Numbered from the stretch's first letter, positions 9,065 to 18,174 are shown. The stretch is 64,000 nucleotides of DNA from Mesorhizobium carmichaelinearum (GCF_900199455.1 NZ_FZQR01000003.1:248001-312000), one strand, 5' to 3'. Notes: generated by a model not told the origin, from the letters alone. Numbers and translations are program-made.

Positions 9065-9089
9065 AACCCGGAAATGAGGGAGCCGTTCC
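9065..9089 (-). promoter_or_regulatory. Candidate EcfG (general stress) type promoter
   Basis: On the minus strand GGAAC (9089-9085), a 16-base spacer and GGTT (9068-9065) approximate the alphaproteobacterial EcfG consensus GGAAC-N16/17-CGTT. It would start transcription about 25 bases before the ATG at 9033. One base of the -10 differs, so this is tentative. Confidence 0.35.
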
Positions 9090-9160
9090 GGCTTCACGAG
9101 AAGTTCAGCCGCGTGTGATCCGCAGGATCGCGGCATCGCATCTGCCGCACCCTGAAAAGC

Positions 9161-9190
9161 AAAAAGCCGCGCCGGTTGCCCTGCGCGGCT
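9161..9190 (-). terminator. Rho-independent terminator of the DUF882 gene
   Basis: On the minus strand AGCCGCGC...GCGCGGCT, an 8-bp perfect stem with a 10-base loop, is followed by a run of Ts. It lies 22 bases past the stop codon at 9213. Confidence 0.8.
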
Positions 9191-9212
9191 TCCGCTTTAT
9201 CTGGACAGCCGG

Positions 9213-11165
9213 CTACTTCGTCTGGAAGCGGGCAACCGACAGGAACTTGACGGCGTTGCCGGTGAAGCGGCTGGGATCTGGCGCCTGGGCGTCGGTCTGG
9301 AAACCGGCCGTATAGACCTCGCTCGGCGGCGTATGCACGATATTGTAGGCGTAGCCCGGCGCCGTCGTCGCGCTCGAAACGGTGGCGACGTTATCGCCGC
9401 TGGTCAGCGCCCAGCGGGCGGCCTGGGGTGCCGCGGCCACCACCATGGCCCTGGGGCCGGGTTTCTGGTCACGGGCGGTCGCCCTGGCTTCCTTGCGGGT
9501 CGTCTTCACGCCGGCGCCGATCGCGGCGGCCGGATCGGAACCGGCCGGACGGGCGGCAACCGCCTGGCGCGGCGATGCGGCATTGACATCAGACGGGTCG
9601 TTGAAGGCCGAGCGCGGCTCTTCGGCCAGCGACGCAACCTTGTATTCGTCGGCATTGCCGACCTGCTTGTATTCGACGGCATTGCCGACCTGGGCGTTGG
9701 CCTCGTCGAGCACGGCCTTGACGGCGTCCGGCTTGGCCGGCTCGGGCCGCGCCGAAGGCAGCACCGAGAACGCATCGGTCGCGGTCTTGCCCTGGTCGGC
9801 CGTATCCGCCAGCGCCATCAGCACATCCTTGCTGGGCGGCGGGGCGAGTTCCGCCGGCAGCGTGCGTTCGGGACGCCATGTCGGCACGGGGATGTTGTTG
9901 ACGGCAACCTGTGCCGGATCGGCCGCGGCAGCCGCCGTGACCGCCACGGGGTCAGCCTTGCCGAAAGGCATGTTCGCCGGCGCCTGCGCGGTCGCCACGG
10001 CCTGTTCGGTGGTCGACGTCGCGTCCGCCGTGGCGAACGGAACATTCTCAGGCTGCGCGCCGACATCGACCTTCGGCCGCGGCGCGAAATCGGGCAGCGG
10101 AATCTCCTTGGCCGGCAGCGCAGCGATGATCGTCTCCGGCGTATCCTTTTCCGGCTCCGGAGCCTGCTCGTCGGCAATCTGCGGAATGTTGGCGCGCTGC
10201 GCCTTCTCGGGCGCGACGATGGCGATGCCCGGCAGGTTGCTGCTCTTGGCGGCAGCAGTCGGCTTCAGGTTCCGAGCCTTGGGCGCGGGCTCTGCCGAAG
10301 CCGTCTCGACATCGGCGCTGTCGTCGGCTTCGTCGGAACCGCCGCCACCAAAGAGAGCAGACAGGAACCCACCCGACTTCTTACCGCCGCCGACACTGGC
10401 CATCTCGACATTGGGCGTACCCGAACCCTTGCGTGCCTTGTAGGCCGCCATTGCCTGTTCATAGCCGGGCAGCGGCCGGCCGTCGCTCGGCACATGCAGC
10501 GTCTTGCCGTTGGGGAACAGGCTGACCAGTTCCTGGCGGCTGATGCCGGGCCAATGGCGCACATTGCCAACATCCATATGGACGAAAGGCGAACCGGAGG
10601 TCGGATAGTAACCGACGCCACCGCCCTGCATCTTCAGGCCTATGTTGCGCAGCTTCTTCAGCGGCACGCCGGGAATATAGAAATCCATCGCCTTGCCGAG
10701 CATATGCTGGCTCTTCTCGGCGACGCCCCGGCTGCGGCTGCGCAGCATCGAGTTGGTCGCCGGCGAACGGTAACCGCAGACGACCTGGATATAGTCGGTG
10801 GCGCCGCTTTCACGATAGGCCTCCCAGACCAGGTCCAGCAGGCGCGGATCCATCTTGGTCGGCTCGTTGCGGCGCCAGTCACGCAGGATGATGTTGATCT
10901 TGCGCAGGCCCTCGGGATCGTAGCGGCCATTGCGCTTGTAGACGATCTCCGCCTTCTCATGCGTGTGGAGGTGGTAGAGCTTCAGCGAACGAACTTCGGC
11001 CTGGGCGCCGGTGGCGGCCGCGGCAACAAAACCAAAAGCGACAATCATCGCTGCCAGCCATCTCGGCCAGACGCTCAAATGATCATGACGCCCGTTTCTG
11101 AGTCGTTCGATTCTGTTCAAATCAAAAGGCCTTGCAGGCTGCCGTTTGTCCCCGGATTTGCCCAA
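9213..11165 (-). CDS. DUF882 (peptidase M15-like, YcbK/MepK family) protein with long low-complexity tail
   Basis: 650 aa. A signal sequence (hydrophobic segment about 35-55, A-T-G-A-Q-A) precedes a DUF882 domain at about 56-215, a zinc peptidase fold related to M15 and the E. coli murein endopeptidase MepK. Candidate zinc ligands are visible in S-Q-H-M-L-G-K-A-M-D-F and S-P-F-V-H-M-D-V-G. About 430 residues of Ala/Pro/Lys/Glu-rich, probably disordered sequence follow; most family members end soon after the domain. Periplasmic action on peptidoglycan cross-links is likely. The start may lie further downstream than 11165. The upstream region carries a TTAACCAT motif. Confidence 0.85.
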   Translation of the reverse strand: MGKSGDKRQPARPFDLNRIERLRNGRHDHLSVWPRWLAAMIVAFGFVAAAATGAQAEVRSLKLYHLHTHEKAEIVYKRNGRYDPEGLRKINIILRDWRRNEPTKMDPRLLDLVWEAYRESGATDYIQVVCGYRSPATNSMLRSRSRGVAEKSQHMLGKAMDFYIPGVPLKKLRNIGLKMQGGGVGYYPTSGSPFVHMDVGNVRHWPGISRQELVSLFPNGKTLHVPSDGRPLPGYEQAMAAYKARKGSGTPNVEMASVGGGKKSGGFLSALFGGGGSDEADDSADVETASAEPAPKARNLKPTAAAKSSNLPGIAIVAPEKAQRANIPQIADEQAPEPEKDTPETIIAALPAKEIPLPDFAPRPKVDVGAQPENVPFATADATSTTEQAVATAQAPANMPFGKADPVAVTAAAAADPAQVAVNNIPVPTWRPERTLPAELAPPPSKDVLMALADTADQGKTATDAFSVLPSARPEPAKPDAVKAVLDEANAQVGNAVEYKQVGNADEYKVASLAEEPRSAFNDPSDVNAASPRQAVAARPAGSDPAAAIGAGVKTTRKEARATARDQKPGPRAMVVAAAPQAARWALTSGDNVATVSSATTAPGYAYNIVHTPPSEVYTAGFQTDAQAPDPSRFTGNAVKFLSVARFQTK

Positions 11166-11202
11166 ACGGATGTGTCGTTTTCACATCCGAATATCGATCC
11201 TA

Positions 11203-11210
11203 ATGGTTAA
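11203..11210 (-). promoter_or_regulatory. CtrA-type half site upstream of the DUF882 gene
   Basis: Minus-strand TTAACCAT, the octamer associated with CtrA binding in rhizobia, lies about 40 bases upstream of the start of the envelope peptidase gene. A full TTAA-N7-TTAA site is not present. Confidence 0.3.
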
Positions 11211-11449
11211 TCATCGCTTATTGAAGCCGAAATGCGGTAACACCATGGCGATATCCCGTCAAAAATTGTTCACAAGACTTCTTGGTAAACCGCTGGTTTA
11301 GATCAGGATTCCGGCTTTGGCCGAACACGATCTGTTACCGTTAGCCTTAATGCGTGAACAGAGCTGTCCACAGGCTCGCCATATTCCAGCCGAAACCCCC
11401 GATACAGGGCCAATTCTGCCATTGCAAGCTGGTCCCGGCCTTGCATCCA

Positions 11450-11496
11450 ATGCATGTCACCCAAAAGACGCCGGGTCTTGGGCGAACGATACGCAT
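11450..11496. repeat. Degenerate copy of palindromic intergenic repeat
   Basis: Starts ATGCATGTC, as in the copy at 47389, keeps CCCAAAAG and TTGGG in inverted positions and ends near GCATGAAA, but the arms are imperfect. It occupies the 384-base gap 11166-11549 between the DUF882 gene and the response regulator. Nothing else is recognisable there apart from the TTAACCAT site. Confidence 0.55.
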
Positions 11497-11549
11497 GAAA
11501 GCCGAGGACCTGGAACGCGTCGCATGGTTCCGTTTCGACGTGACGCGCT

Positions 11550-13082
11550 TCAGGATGCGAGGCGATCGACACGACCGGTTTCGGGGTCGATGCCGTATTC
11601 CTTGAGCTTGCGGTAAAGCGTCGAGCGGCCGATGCCGAGGCGGCGCGCGACTTCGCTCATCTGGCCGTTGTAATGGTCGATGGCGAGCTTGATCATCTCG
11701 AGTTCGACATCGGCCAGCGCCCGCACATTGCCGCGTTCGTCGAGCGCCCGCAGCGTGCCGAATCTGGGCTGGAGCACGGCCGGCCGATCCGGCTCGGCCA
11801 CCGCGGTATCGCCGGCCGGGACCTCCTCATCGCGGAGCCCCGGCGGCGATGTGAAATGAGGTGCCGTGTCGTCCGTTTCGAGATTGACGGTGCCTTCCAC
11901 CTGCGCCCGGATCTGCGGAAAGTCATCGACGTCGAGCACGTCGCCGTCGCACAGCACCGAGGCGCGGAAGACGGCGTTTTCGAGCTGCCTTATGTTGCCG
12001 GGCCAGTCATAGGCCTGCAGCACGCCAAGCGCTGCCGCCGAAATGCCGTGCAGGCGACGGCGCGGATCGGCTGGCGCCACCTTCTCCATGAAATGCGTGA
12101 CCAGATGCGGAATGTCGTCGCGGCGGTCGCGCAGCGGCGGCACGAAGATCGGATAGACGTTGAGCCGGTAGAACAAATCCTCGCGGAACTTGCCGTCCTT
12201 GACCTGCTGCAAGAGGTTGCGGTGCGTCGCCGAAATCAGCCTGATGTCGACCTTGACGGTCGAGCGGCCGCCGACCGGATCGACCTCACCCTCCTGCACG
12301 GCGCGCAACAGCTTGACCTGCACATCCAGCGGCAGGTCGCCGATCTCGTCGAGGAACAACGTGCCCGAATGCGCTTCGACGAACTTGCCGGTGTGCTTGT
12401 CGGTGGCGCCGGTGAACGAGCCTCTCTCATGGCCGAACAGGATCGATTCGACCAGATTGTCGGGAATGGCGCCGCAATTGACGGTGACGAAGGGTTTCGA
12501 GCGGCGGTCGCCACTGCCCTGGATGGCGCGCGCCACCAGTTCCTTGCCGACGCCGGATTCGCCTTCGATCAGGATCGGGATGTTGGATCCGGCCGCCTTC
12601 TGGCCAAGGCGGATCACCCTGTCCATGGCCGGACTGTGGGTGATCATATCCTTGAAGGTCAAAAGGCCGCCGCGCTTGCGCGACGTGCGCTTGACCTCGC
12701 CCTCGACCGCCTCGACCTTGAGCGCATTGGCGATCGACGCCTGCAGCCTGTCGGGCGAAGCCGGCTTGACGACGAAATCGAAAGCGCCGTGGCGCATTGC
12801 CGAAACGACGGTTTCGATGCCACCCTGGGCGGTCTGGACGATGACCGGAACGGTGATGTTGCGTTCACGCATCGCCTTCAGCACGCCGATGCCGTCGAGA
12901 CCGGGCATCACGAGGTCGAGGATGACCACGCAGACGTCGCGGGCACCAGTCCCGTCGAGCACTTCGAGGCCGGCGGCGCCGCCGTCGACGACGATTGCCG
13001 TGTGGCCGAACCGCGTCACCGCCGCCTCGAGCAGCCGGCGCTGCACGGGATCGTCATCGACTATGAGTATGGAACCTGTCAT
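11550..13082 (-). CDS. Sigma-54-dependent response regulator (receiver, AAA+, Fis)
   Basis: 510 aa from ATG 13082. The receiver domain (5-120) has acidic D9-D-D and phospho-acceptor D56 in I-L-D-L-V-M-P. The AAA+ sigma-54 activator domain has Walker A G173-E-S-G-V-G-K, Walker B T241-L-F-L-D-E-I-G and G221-S-F-T-G-A in the sigma-54 contact loop. A Fis-type helix-turn-helix (about 465-505) has the conserved E-V-A-R-R-L-G-I-G-R-S-T-L-Y-R-K-L-K-E-Y-G core. No histidine kinase is adjacent, so it is an orphan here. In-frame upstream starts to 13154 are possible, but the family normally begins with M-x-x-x-I-L-I-V-D-D-D. Confidence 0.9.
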   Translation of the reverse strand: MTGSILIVDDDPVQRRLLEAAVTRFGHTAIVVDGGAAGLEVLDGTGARDVCVVILDLVMPGLDGIGVLKAMRERNITVPVIVQTAQGGIETVVSAMRHGAFDFVVKPASPDRLQASIANALKVEAVEGEVKRTSRKRGGLLTFKDMITHSPAMDRVIRLGQKAAGSNIPILIEGESGVGKELVARAIQGSGDRRSKPFVTVNCGAIPDNLVESILFGHERGSFTGATDKHTGKFVEAHSGTLFLDEIGDLPLDVQVKLLRAVQEGEVDPVGGRSTVKVDIRLISATHRNLLQQVKDGKFREDLFYRLNVYPIFVPPLRDRRDDIPHLVTHFMEKVAPADPRRRLHGISAAALGVLQAYDWPGNIRQLENAVFRASVLCDGDVLDVDDFPQIRAQVEGTVNLETDDTAPHFTSPPGLRDEEVPAGDTAVAEPDRPAVLQPRFGTLRALDERGNVRALADVELEMIKLAIDHYNGQMSEVARRLGIGRSTLYRKLKEYGIDPETGRVDRLAS

Positions 13083-13254
13083 GACTGTCTTGAACTGCCC
13101 GCGCTCGAAATCCCCATGGATCATCTTGGCACAGGGTTCTAAATAAGGTTTCAAAAAACCCGGTGAACGAATTCCTTAGGATTTGACCGGCTTCCCTGTT
13201 CCCCCTGATTCTGCTGCTTGATTCTGACCCCATAATTCACAGAAGGTATTGTCG

Positions 13255-15093
13255 ATGCGCATGATGTTTGGTCGGCGGCTTGCGGCACCGGCGTCCGGTC
13301 AGGGCGCGGCCGAGCTTGGCGATCTGCCGGAATGGAACCTTGCCGACCTCTATGCCGGCATGGAAGCCCCGGAACTGAAGCGTGACATCGCCAAGGCCGC
13401 CGCTGACGCGATCGCTTTCGAGACCCGTTGGAAGGGCACGCTCGCAGCCGAAGCTGGGCGCGGCGACGCTGGCAGGCTGGGCGAGGCGCTGGTCGCTTAC
13501 GAGGCGCTGGAGGAATTGATCGGCCGCATCGTCTCCTATGCCGGCCTGGTCTATGCCGGCAACACTGCCGACCCGCAGCGCGCCAAGCTCTATGGCGATA
13601 TCCAGGAGAAGATGACCGACGCCAGTGCACATCTTCTGTTCTTCGCGCTCGAACTTAACCTGATCGAGGACGCCGCGATCGAAAGCGCGCTAGCCGCCGA
13701 TTCCGCTTTCGGCCACTACCGGCCCTGGGTGCTCGACCTCAGAATGGACAAGCCATACCAGCTCGAGGACCGCGTCGAGCAGCTTTTCCACGAGAAGTCT
13801 ATCACCGGACGCGGCGCCTGGAACCGCCTGTTCGACGAGACGATGACCGACCTGCGCTTCGACGTCGATGGCGAGGAATTGACGCTGGAGCCGGCGCTCA
13901 ACCGCCTGCAGGATGCCGACAGCGAGGTGCGCCGCCGCGCCTCCGAGGCGCTGGCCGCGACCTTCCGCAAGAGCCTGCGCACCTTCACGCTGATCACCAA
14001 CACGCTGGCCAAGGACAAGGAAATTTCCGACCGCTGGCGCGGCTTCGAGGACATTGCCGATTCCCGCCATCTCGCCAACCGCGTCGAGCGCGGCGTGGTC
14101 GATGCGCTCGCCACCGCGGTGCGCGAGGCCTATCCGCGCCTGTCGCATCGCTACTACGCGATGAAGGCGCGCTGGCTCGGCATGGAGGTGATGAACCACT
14201 GGGACCGCAACGCGCCATTGCCGGAGACGCCGCAAGCAGTGATCGGCTGGGACGAAGCCAGGAACACCGTGCTGTCCGCCTATCAGCGCTTCTCGCCCGA
14301 GATGGCCGAGATCGCGCGCACCTTCTTCGACCGCAACTGGATCGACGCGCCGGTGCGCCCGGGCAAGTCGCCCGGCGCCTTTGCCCATCCGACCGTGCCG
14401 TCGGCCCACCCCTATGTGCTGCTCAACTACATGGGCAAGCCGCGCGACGTGATGACGCTGGCACATGAGCTCGGCCACGGCGTGCACCAGGTGCTGGCCG
14501 CCGGCCAGGGCGCGCTGATGGCCTCGACGCCGCTGACTCTGGCCGAGACGGCATCCGTCTTCGGCGAGATGCTGACCTTCCGCTCGCTGCTCGAGCAGAC
14601 CACCGACAAGCGTGAGCGCAAGGCCATGCTCGCCCAGAAGGTCGAGGACATGATCAACACGGTGGTCCGCCAGATCGCCTTCTACGAATTCGAGCGCAAG
14701 GTGCATGCCGAGCGCCGCAACGGCGAACTGACATCCGACAGGCTCGGCCAGTTCTGGCTGGAAGTGCAGGCCGAAAGCCTCGGCCCCGCGATCAAATTGC
14801 GCGAGGGCTACGAAGTGTTCTGGACCTACATCCCGCACTTCATCCACTCGCCCTTCTATGTCTACGCCTATGCTTTCGGCGACTGCCTGGTGAACTCGCT
14901 CTACGCCGTCTACCAGAACGCCGAGCGCGGCTTCCAGGACAAGTATTTCGAGATGCTGCGCGCCGGCGGCACCAAGCATCATTCGCAGCTTCTGGCGCCC
15001 TTCGGCCTCGACGCCACCGATCCCGCCTTCTGGCAGATCGGGCTTGGCGTGATCAGTGGCCTCATCGACGAGCTGGAATCCCTCGACAGCTGA
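13255..15093 (+). CDS. M3 family oligoendopeptidase (PepF-like)
   Basis: 612 aa zinc metallopeptidase, expected to degrade oligopeptides in the cytoplasm. The zinc motif H404-E-L-G-H408 lies in T-L-A-H-E-L-G-H-G-V-H-Q, with the downstream third ligand region E-T-A-S-V-F-G-E-M-L. Length and arrangement fit the M03 PepF/PepB group. ATG 13255 has AAGG eight bases upstream; a TTG six bases earlier is possible. No signal peptide is seen. It diverges from the sigma-54 regulator across about 170 bases. Confidence 0.93.
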   Translation: MRMMFGRRLAAPASGQGAAELGDLPEWNLADLYAGMEAPELKRDIAKAAADAIAFETRWKGTLAAEAGRGDAGRLGEALVAYEALEELIGRIVSYAGLVYAGNTADPQRAKLYGDIQEKMTDASAHLLFFALELNLIEDAAIESALAADSAFGHYRPWVLDLRMDKPYQLEDRVEQLFHEKSITGRGAWNRLFDETMTDLRFDVDGEELTLEPALNRLQDADSEVRRRASEALAATFRKSLRTFTLITNTLAKDKEISDRWRGFEDIADSRHLANRVERGVVDALATAVREAYPRLSHRYYAMKARWLGMEVMNHWDRNAPLPETPQAVIGWDEARNTVLSAYQRFSPEMAEIARTFFDRNWIDAPVRPGKSPGAFAHPTVPSAHPYVLLNYMGKPRDVMTLAHELGHGVHQVLAAGQGALMASTPLTLAETASVFGEMLTFRSLLEQTTDKRERKAMLAQKVEDMINTVVRQIAFYEFERKVHAERRNGELTSDRLGQFWLEVQAESLGPAIKLREGYEVFWTYIPHFIHSPFYVYAYAFGDCLVNSLYAVYQNAERGFQDKYFEMLRAGGTKHHSQLLAPFGLDATDPAFWQIGLGVISGLIDELESLDS

Positions 15094-15454
15094 GATGCCT
15101 CTCGCATGGACAGAACAGTTTAGCCGGAATGCATGTCGGGATCGCACTATTATTGCGCTAAATATTTGTTCTTGAAGAACTCTCGGCAGAAGTTTTTCCC
15201 ATAGCTTTCCACAAGCTCTATGATAGCCTTCGCTCCAAGCTCAGCCGGAGCGCATGCGGATCGGCGAGGGAAAATCTCAGCCGGCCGTGACGCTCAGGCG
15301 AACGCGACAACGGCCGTTGGCCATGGGCAAGCAAAGCCGATCGCCGACTGCTCGAACCGAAGCCGGCTGTTCTGCGAACCCGCGGAACCATCATCGAGTA
15401 GTCCATCGCCGAAGGCCATGACCCACGGCAGACGGATCTGACTGGAGAGAGACA
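15094..15454. other. Intergenic region without a recognised gene
   Basis: 361 bases. The first 140 are AT-richer, with a small palindrome GTTCTTGAAGAAC near 15168, and probably hold the promoter of the next gene. The remainder has open frames on both strands but none with a ribosome site or plausible protein composition. Confidence 0.5.
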
Positions 15455-16234
15455 ATGGGCACTTTTTTCTACGTGGTCCTGGCGTTCCTGGTAGGCGTGT
15501 TGGTTGGCTGGTTCATCTGGGGTCGCCTGCGCGGTGAGCTCGACAGTCTGCGCGGCGACCTCGACCGCACCCGCAGCGAGCGCGACCGGCTGCGTGCCGA
15601 CAGCGACCGCCTGACCGGCGAGCTCAATGCATGCGGCAAGACCCGCGCCGACCTCGAGCGCCAGTTGCGCGACGCGCAAGCATCAACGGGTGGCGGCGCA
15701 AAGGCGTCAAGCCAACCGGCGGCAGCCCTGGTGTCGACGCCGGCCGCGGCCAAATCCGCACCGGCGGCGGCCAAGGCTGCGCCGGCCAAACCCGCTGCGA
15801 AGGCCGCGCCAGCGAAAGCCACCGCCGCCAAGTCGGCAGCACCGAAGCCAGCGGCCGCCAAACCCGCCGCGAGCAAACCCGCAGCAGCCTCCACGGCTTC
15901 GGCGGCAAAGAGTTCGCCCGCGCCCAAGCCGGCAGCCACCAAGAAGGCTGCACCGGCGGCGGCCAAGCCAGCCGCGGCCAAACCCGACAATCTGCGCCGG
16001 CTGATCGGTATCGGCCCGGTCAACGAGAGGTTGCTCAAGGCGCAAGGCGTTACCACTTACGCCCAGATCGCCGCCTGGACCGCAGCCGACATCAAGCGGA
16101 TCGAGGACGTGATGAACTTCGATGGCCGCATCGCGCGCGAACGCTGGATCGAGCAGGCCAAGCTGCTCGCCGCCGGTGACGAGAAGGAATTCGCCAAGCA
16201 GTTTCCGACAGCCGGAACCGCCAGCAACACCTGA
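15455..16234 (+). CDS. Membrane-anchored coiled-coil protein with C-terminal helix-hairpin-helix domain
   Basis: 259 aa in four parts. One transmembrane helix (about 4-24) is followed by an Arg/Glu/Leu heptad coiled coil (26-75) and a long Ala/Lys/Pro linker (about 85-178). A compact domain at 180-250 contains L-R-R-L-I-G-I-G-P-V-N-E-R-L-L and the I-A-R-E-R-W-I-E-Q-A-K-L-L block. The same domain type appears as C-terminal extensions of rhizobial NuoE and ribosomal protein L21. Its task is unknown; nucleic-acid or protein binding is possible. GGAGAGAG precedes the ATG, and a strong terminator follows. Confidence 0.8.
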   Translation: MGTFFYVVLAFLVGVLVGWFIWGRLRGELDSLRGDLDRTRSERDRLRADSDRLTGELNACGKTRADLERQLRDAQASTGGGAKASSQPAAALVSTPAAAKSAPAAAKAAPAKPAAKAAPAKATAAKSAAPKPAAAKPAASKPAAASTASAAKSSPAPKPAATKKAAPAAAKPAAAKPDNLRRLIGIGPVNERLLKAQGVTTYAQIAAWTAADIKRIEDVMNFDGRIARERWIEQAKLLAAGDEKEFAKQFPTAGTASNT

Positions 16235-16260
16235 TCGGCTGAGGCAGGACAAATTACGAC

Positions 16261-16292
16261 CGGCGGCGCCATGGCGCCGCCGATTTGTTTTG
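16261..16292 (+). terminator. Rho-independent terminator
   Basis: CGGCGGCGCC-AT-GGCGCCGCCG, a perfect palindrome with a 10-bp stem, is followed by ATTTGTTTT. It lies 27 bases after the helix-hairpin-helix gene. Confidence 0.8.
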
Positions 16293-16417
16293 CCGGCAAG
16301 GTCAGCCCAGAGGTCGACCCAAAAGGTCGGCTTTGAGGGGCAAGGTGCCGTTCCCTCGATTGCGCGCGGACGGCCCCCCATATAGAGCGATCGACGGCTT
16401 CATCGATCCCGGTCCCC

Positions 16418-17563
16418 ATGTCCCTGCCCGCCGCCATTTTCCGCAACGACGAAAGCGCGCGCCAGCTCGTTTTCGACCGGCCGGCCGACATCATCGTGGC
16501 GCATGAGGCCCGGGATTTCTTGCCGGCGCTGGAGGCAGCGCAGGCCGCCCACGACGCCGGCAAATGGCTGGCCGGCTATTTTTCCTACGAGGCCGGCTAC
16601 CTGCTCGAACCGAAACTCGTTCCCTTGCTGCCGAAGGGACGTCGCGCGCCGCTGGTCTGCCTTGGTGTCTTCGATGCTCCGGCCGAAGAAGCGGTACCGC
16701 CGCGCAATGCGGCAACTCCGAACGGCCCGATCTTCGATGCCAGGGCGGCCTGGTCATTCGAGGACTACGAGAAACGCTTCTCGCGGCTGCACCAGCACAT
16801 CAGGCAAGGCGATTGCTACCAAGGCAACCTGACCTTTCCGGTGAATGCGCAATGGTCCGGCGATCCACTGGTCGCCTTCGACGCGCTGACCGAGCGCCAG
16901 CCGGTGAAGTATGGCGCGCTGGTCGCGCTGGGTGACCCGATCGTGCTGTCGCGCTCGCCCGAACTGTTCTTCGAGATCGATGCGGCTGGAATGATCGAGA
17001 CGCATCCGATGAAAGGCACGGCCCCGCGCGGCGCGACCAAGGCCGACGACGAGCGGCAGAAGAATTTCCTGCGCAATGACGAGAAGAACCAGGCTGAGAA
17101 CCGGATGATCGTCGACCTCCTGCGCAACGACATCTCGCTGATCAGCGAGGTCGGCACGCTGGAAGTGCCGGAACTGTTCCGCATCGAGAGCTACCCGACC
17201 GTCCACCAGATGGTGAGCGACGTCAGGGCGAAGCTGCTGCCGGGCCTCACTATCCGCCAGGTCTTTGCCGCACTGTTTCCCTGCGGCTCGATCACCGGCG
17301 CGCCAAAGATCCGCGCCATGGAGATCCTGCACGATCTGGAAGGCACGCCGCGCGACGTCTATTGCGGCGCCATCGGCTGGATCGCGCCCGGCGGCACGAT
17401 GCGCTTTTCCGTGGCGATCCGCACCATCTCGCTCTTTGCCAGTGGCGAGGCCGTCTACAATGTCGGCGGCGGCATCGTCTTCGATTCGACGCCTGAGGAG
17501 GAGTATCAGGAGTGTCTGCTCAAAGCCCGCTTCGCGACGGGGACACCGCCGATTTCGAGCTGA
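16418..17563 (+). CDS. pabB: Aminodeoxychorismate synthase component I
   Basis: 381 aa. It aminates chorismate to 4-amino-4-deoxychorismate in p-aminobenzoate (folate) synthesis. The chorismate-binding fold shows H-P-M-K199-G-T-A-P-R-G, equivalent to the P-I-K-G-T lysine that separates PabB from anthranilate synthase (P-I-A-G-T), plus E-N-R-M-I-V-D-L-L-R-N-D and the C-terminal G-G-G-I-V motif. It lacks the long N-terminal extension of TrpE-like proteins. Its end overlaps pabC by 52 bases, so the two are translationally coupled. The amidotransferase partner PabA is not encoded nearby. Confidence 0.93.
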   Translation: MSLPAAIFRNDESARQLVFDRPADIIVAHEARDFLPALEAAQAAHDAGKWLAGYFSYEAGYLLEPKLVPLLPKGRRAPLVCLGVFDAPAEEAVPPRNAATPNGPIFDARAAWSFEDYEKRFSRLHQHIRQGDCYQGNLTFPVNAQWSGDPLVAFDALTERQPVKYGALVALGDPIVLSRSPELFFEIDAAGMIETHPMKGTAPRGATKADDERQKNFLRNDEKNQAENRMIVDLLRNDISLISEVGTLEVPELFRIESYPTVHQMVSDVRAKLLPGLTIRQVFAALFPCGSITGAPKIRAMEILHDLEGTPRDVYCGAIGWIAPGGTMRFSVAIRTISLFASGEAVYNVGGGIVFDSTPEEEYQECLLKARFATGTPPISS

Positions 17564-18174
17564 TCGAGACCATGCGCTGGCAGCCGGAGACGGGCTTCCT
17601 GCGCTTCGATCGCCACCTTGCGCGCCTCTATGGCTCGGCGGCGGAGCTTGGCTTTGCCTGCGATCCGCAGGGAATAGGCGCCGTGCTGGGCAAGGCGGTC
17701 GACGGCTCCCGAACCGCCATGCGCACGCGGCTCGCTTTGGCGCGCAACGGCGAAGCGACAGCTTCGGCGCAACCCTACGAACCGCTCGCCGCCGACAAGG
17801 TCTGGACGCTGCAGCTGGCGCGGACGAGGCTCGATTCGCAAAACACGCTGCTGCGCCACAAGACCAGCCGGCGCCAGCTCTACACCCATGCCCGCTCCGA
17901 ATATCTCGTCACTCAGGCCGACGAGGTGATCCTGGCCAATGAGCGCGGCGAAATCTGCGAAGGCACCATCACCAATGTCTTCGCCGATTTCGGCAACGGC
18001 GTGCTGGCAACGCCCCGGCTCGATTGCGGCCTGCTGCCTGGCGTATTGCGCGCCGAGCTTCTGGATGAAGGCCGGGCTGAAGAAGCGATCTACAGCTACG
18101 ACGATCTGAAGTCGGCCAAGGCACTCTTTGTCGGCAATTCGCTGCGCGGCTTGATTCCCGCAAGGCAGGTGTGA
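17512..18174 (+). CDS. pabC: 4-amino-4-deoxychorismate lyase (aminotransferase class IV)
   Basis: 220 aa PLP enzyme, shorter than the usual 270 or so. It eliminates pyruvate from aminodeoxychorismate to give p-aminobenzoate. The PLP lysine is probably K117 (R-H-K-T-S-R), and the conserved glutamate E150 lies in E-R-G-E-I-C-E-G-T-I-T-N. The GTG start at 17512 lies inside pabB and is preceded by GAGGAGGAG at eight bases. Function rests on class IV motifs plus coupling to pabB. Confidence 0.88.
   Translation: MSAQSPLRDGDTADFELIETMRWQPETGFLRFDRHLARLYGSAAELGFACDPQGIGAVLGKAVDGSRTAMRTRLALARNGEATASAQPYEPLAADKVWTLQLARTRLDSQNTLLRHKTSRRQLYTHARSEYLVTQADEVILANERGEICEGTITNVFADFGNGVLATPRLDCGLLPGVLRAELLDEGRAEEAIYSYDDLKSAKALFVGNSLRGLIPARQV

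Noticed and set aside
9333..11210. Long plus-strand frame opposite the DUF882 gene
   Set aside because: Gly/Arg-rich antisense frame without motif or ribosome site; the minus strand has signal peptide, domain and terminator.
15218..15441. Possible small gene before the helix-hairpin-helix gene
   Set aside because: Open on both strands but without a ribosome site or consistent composition.
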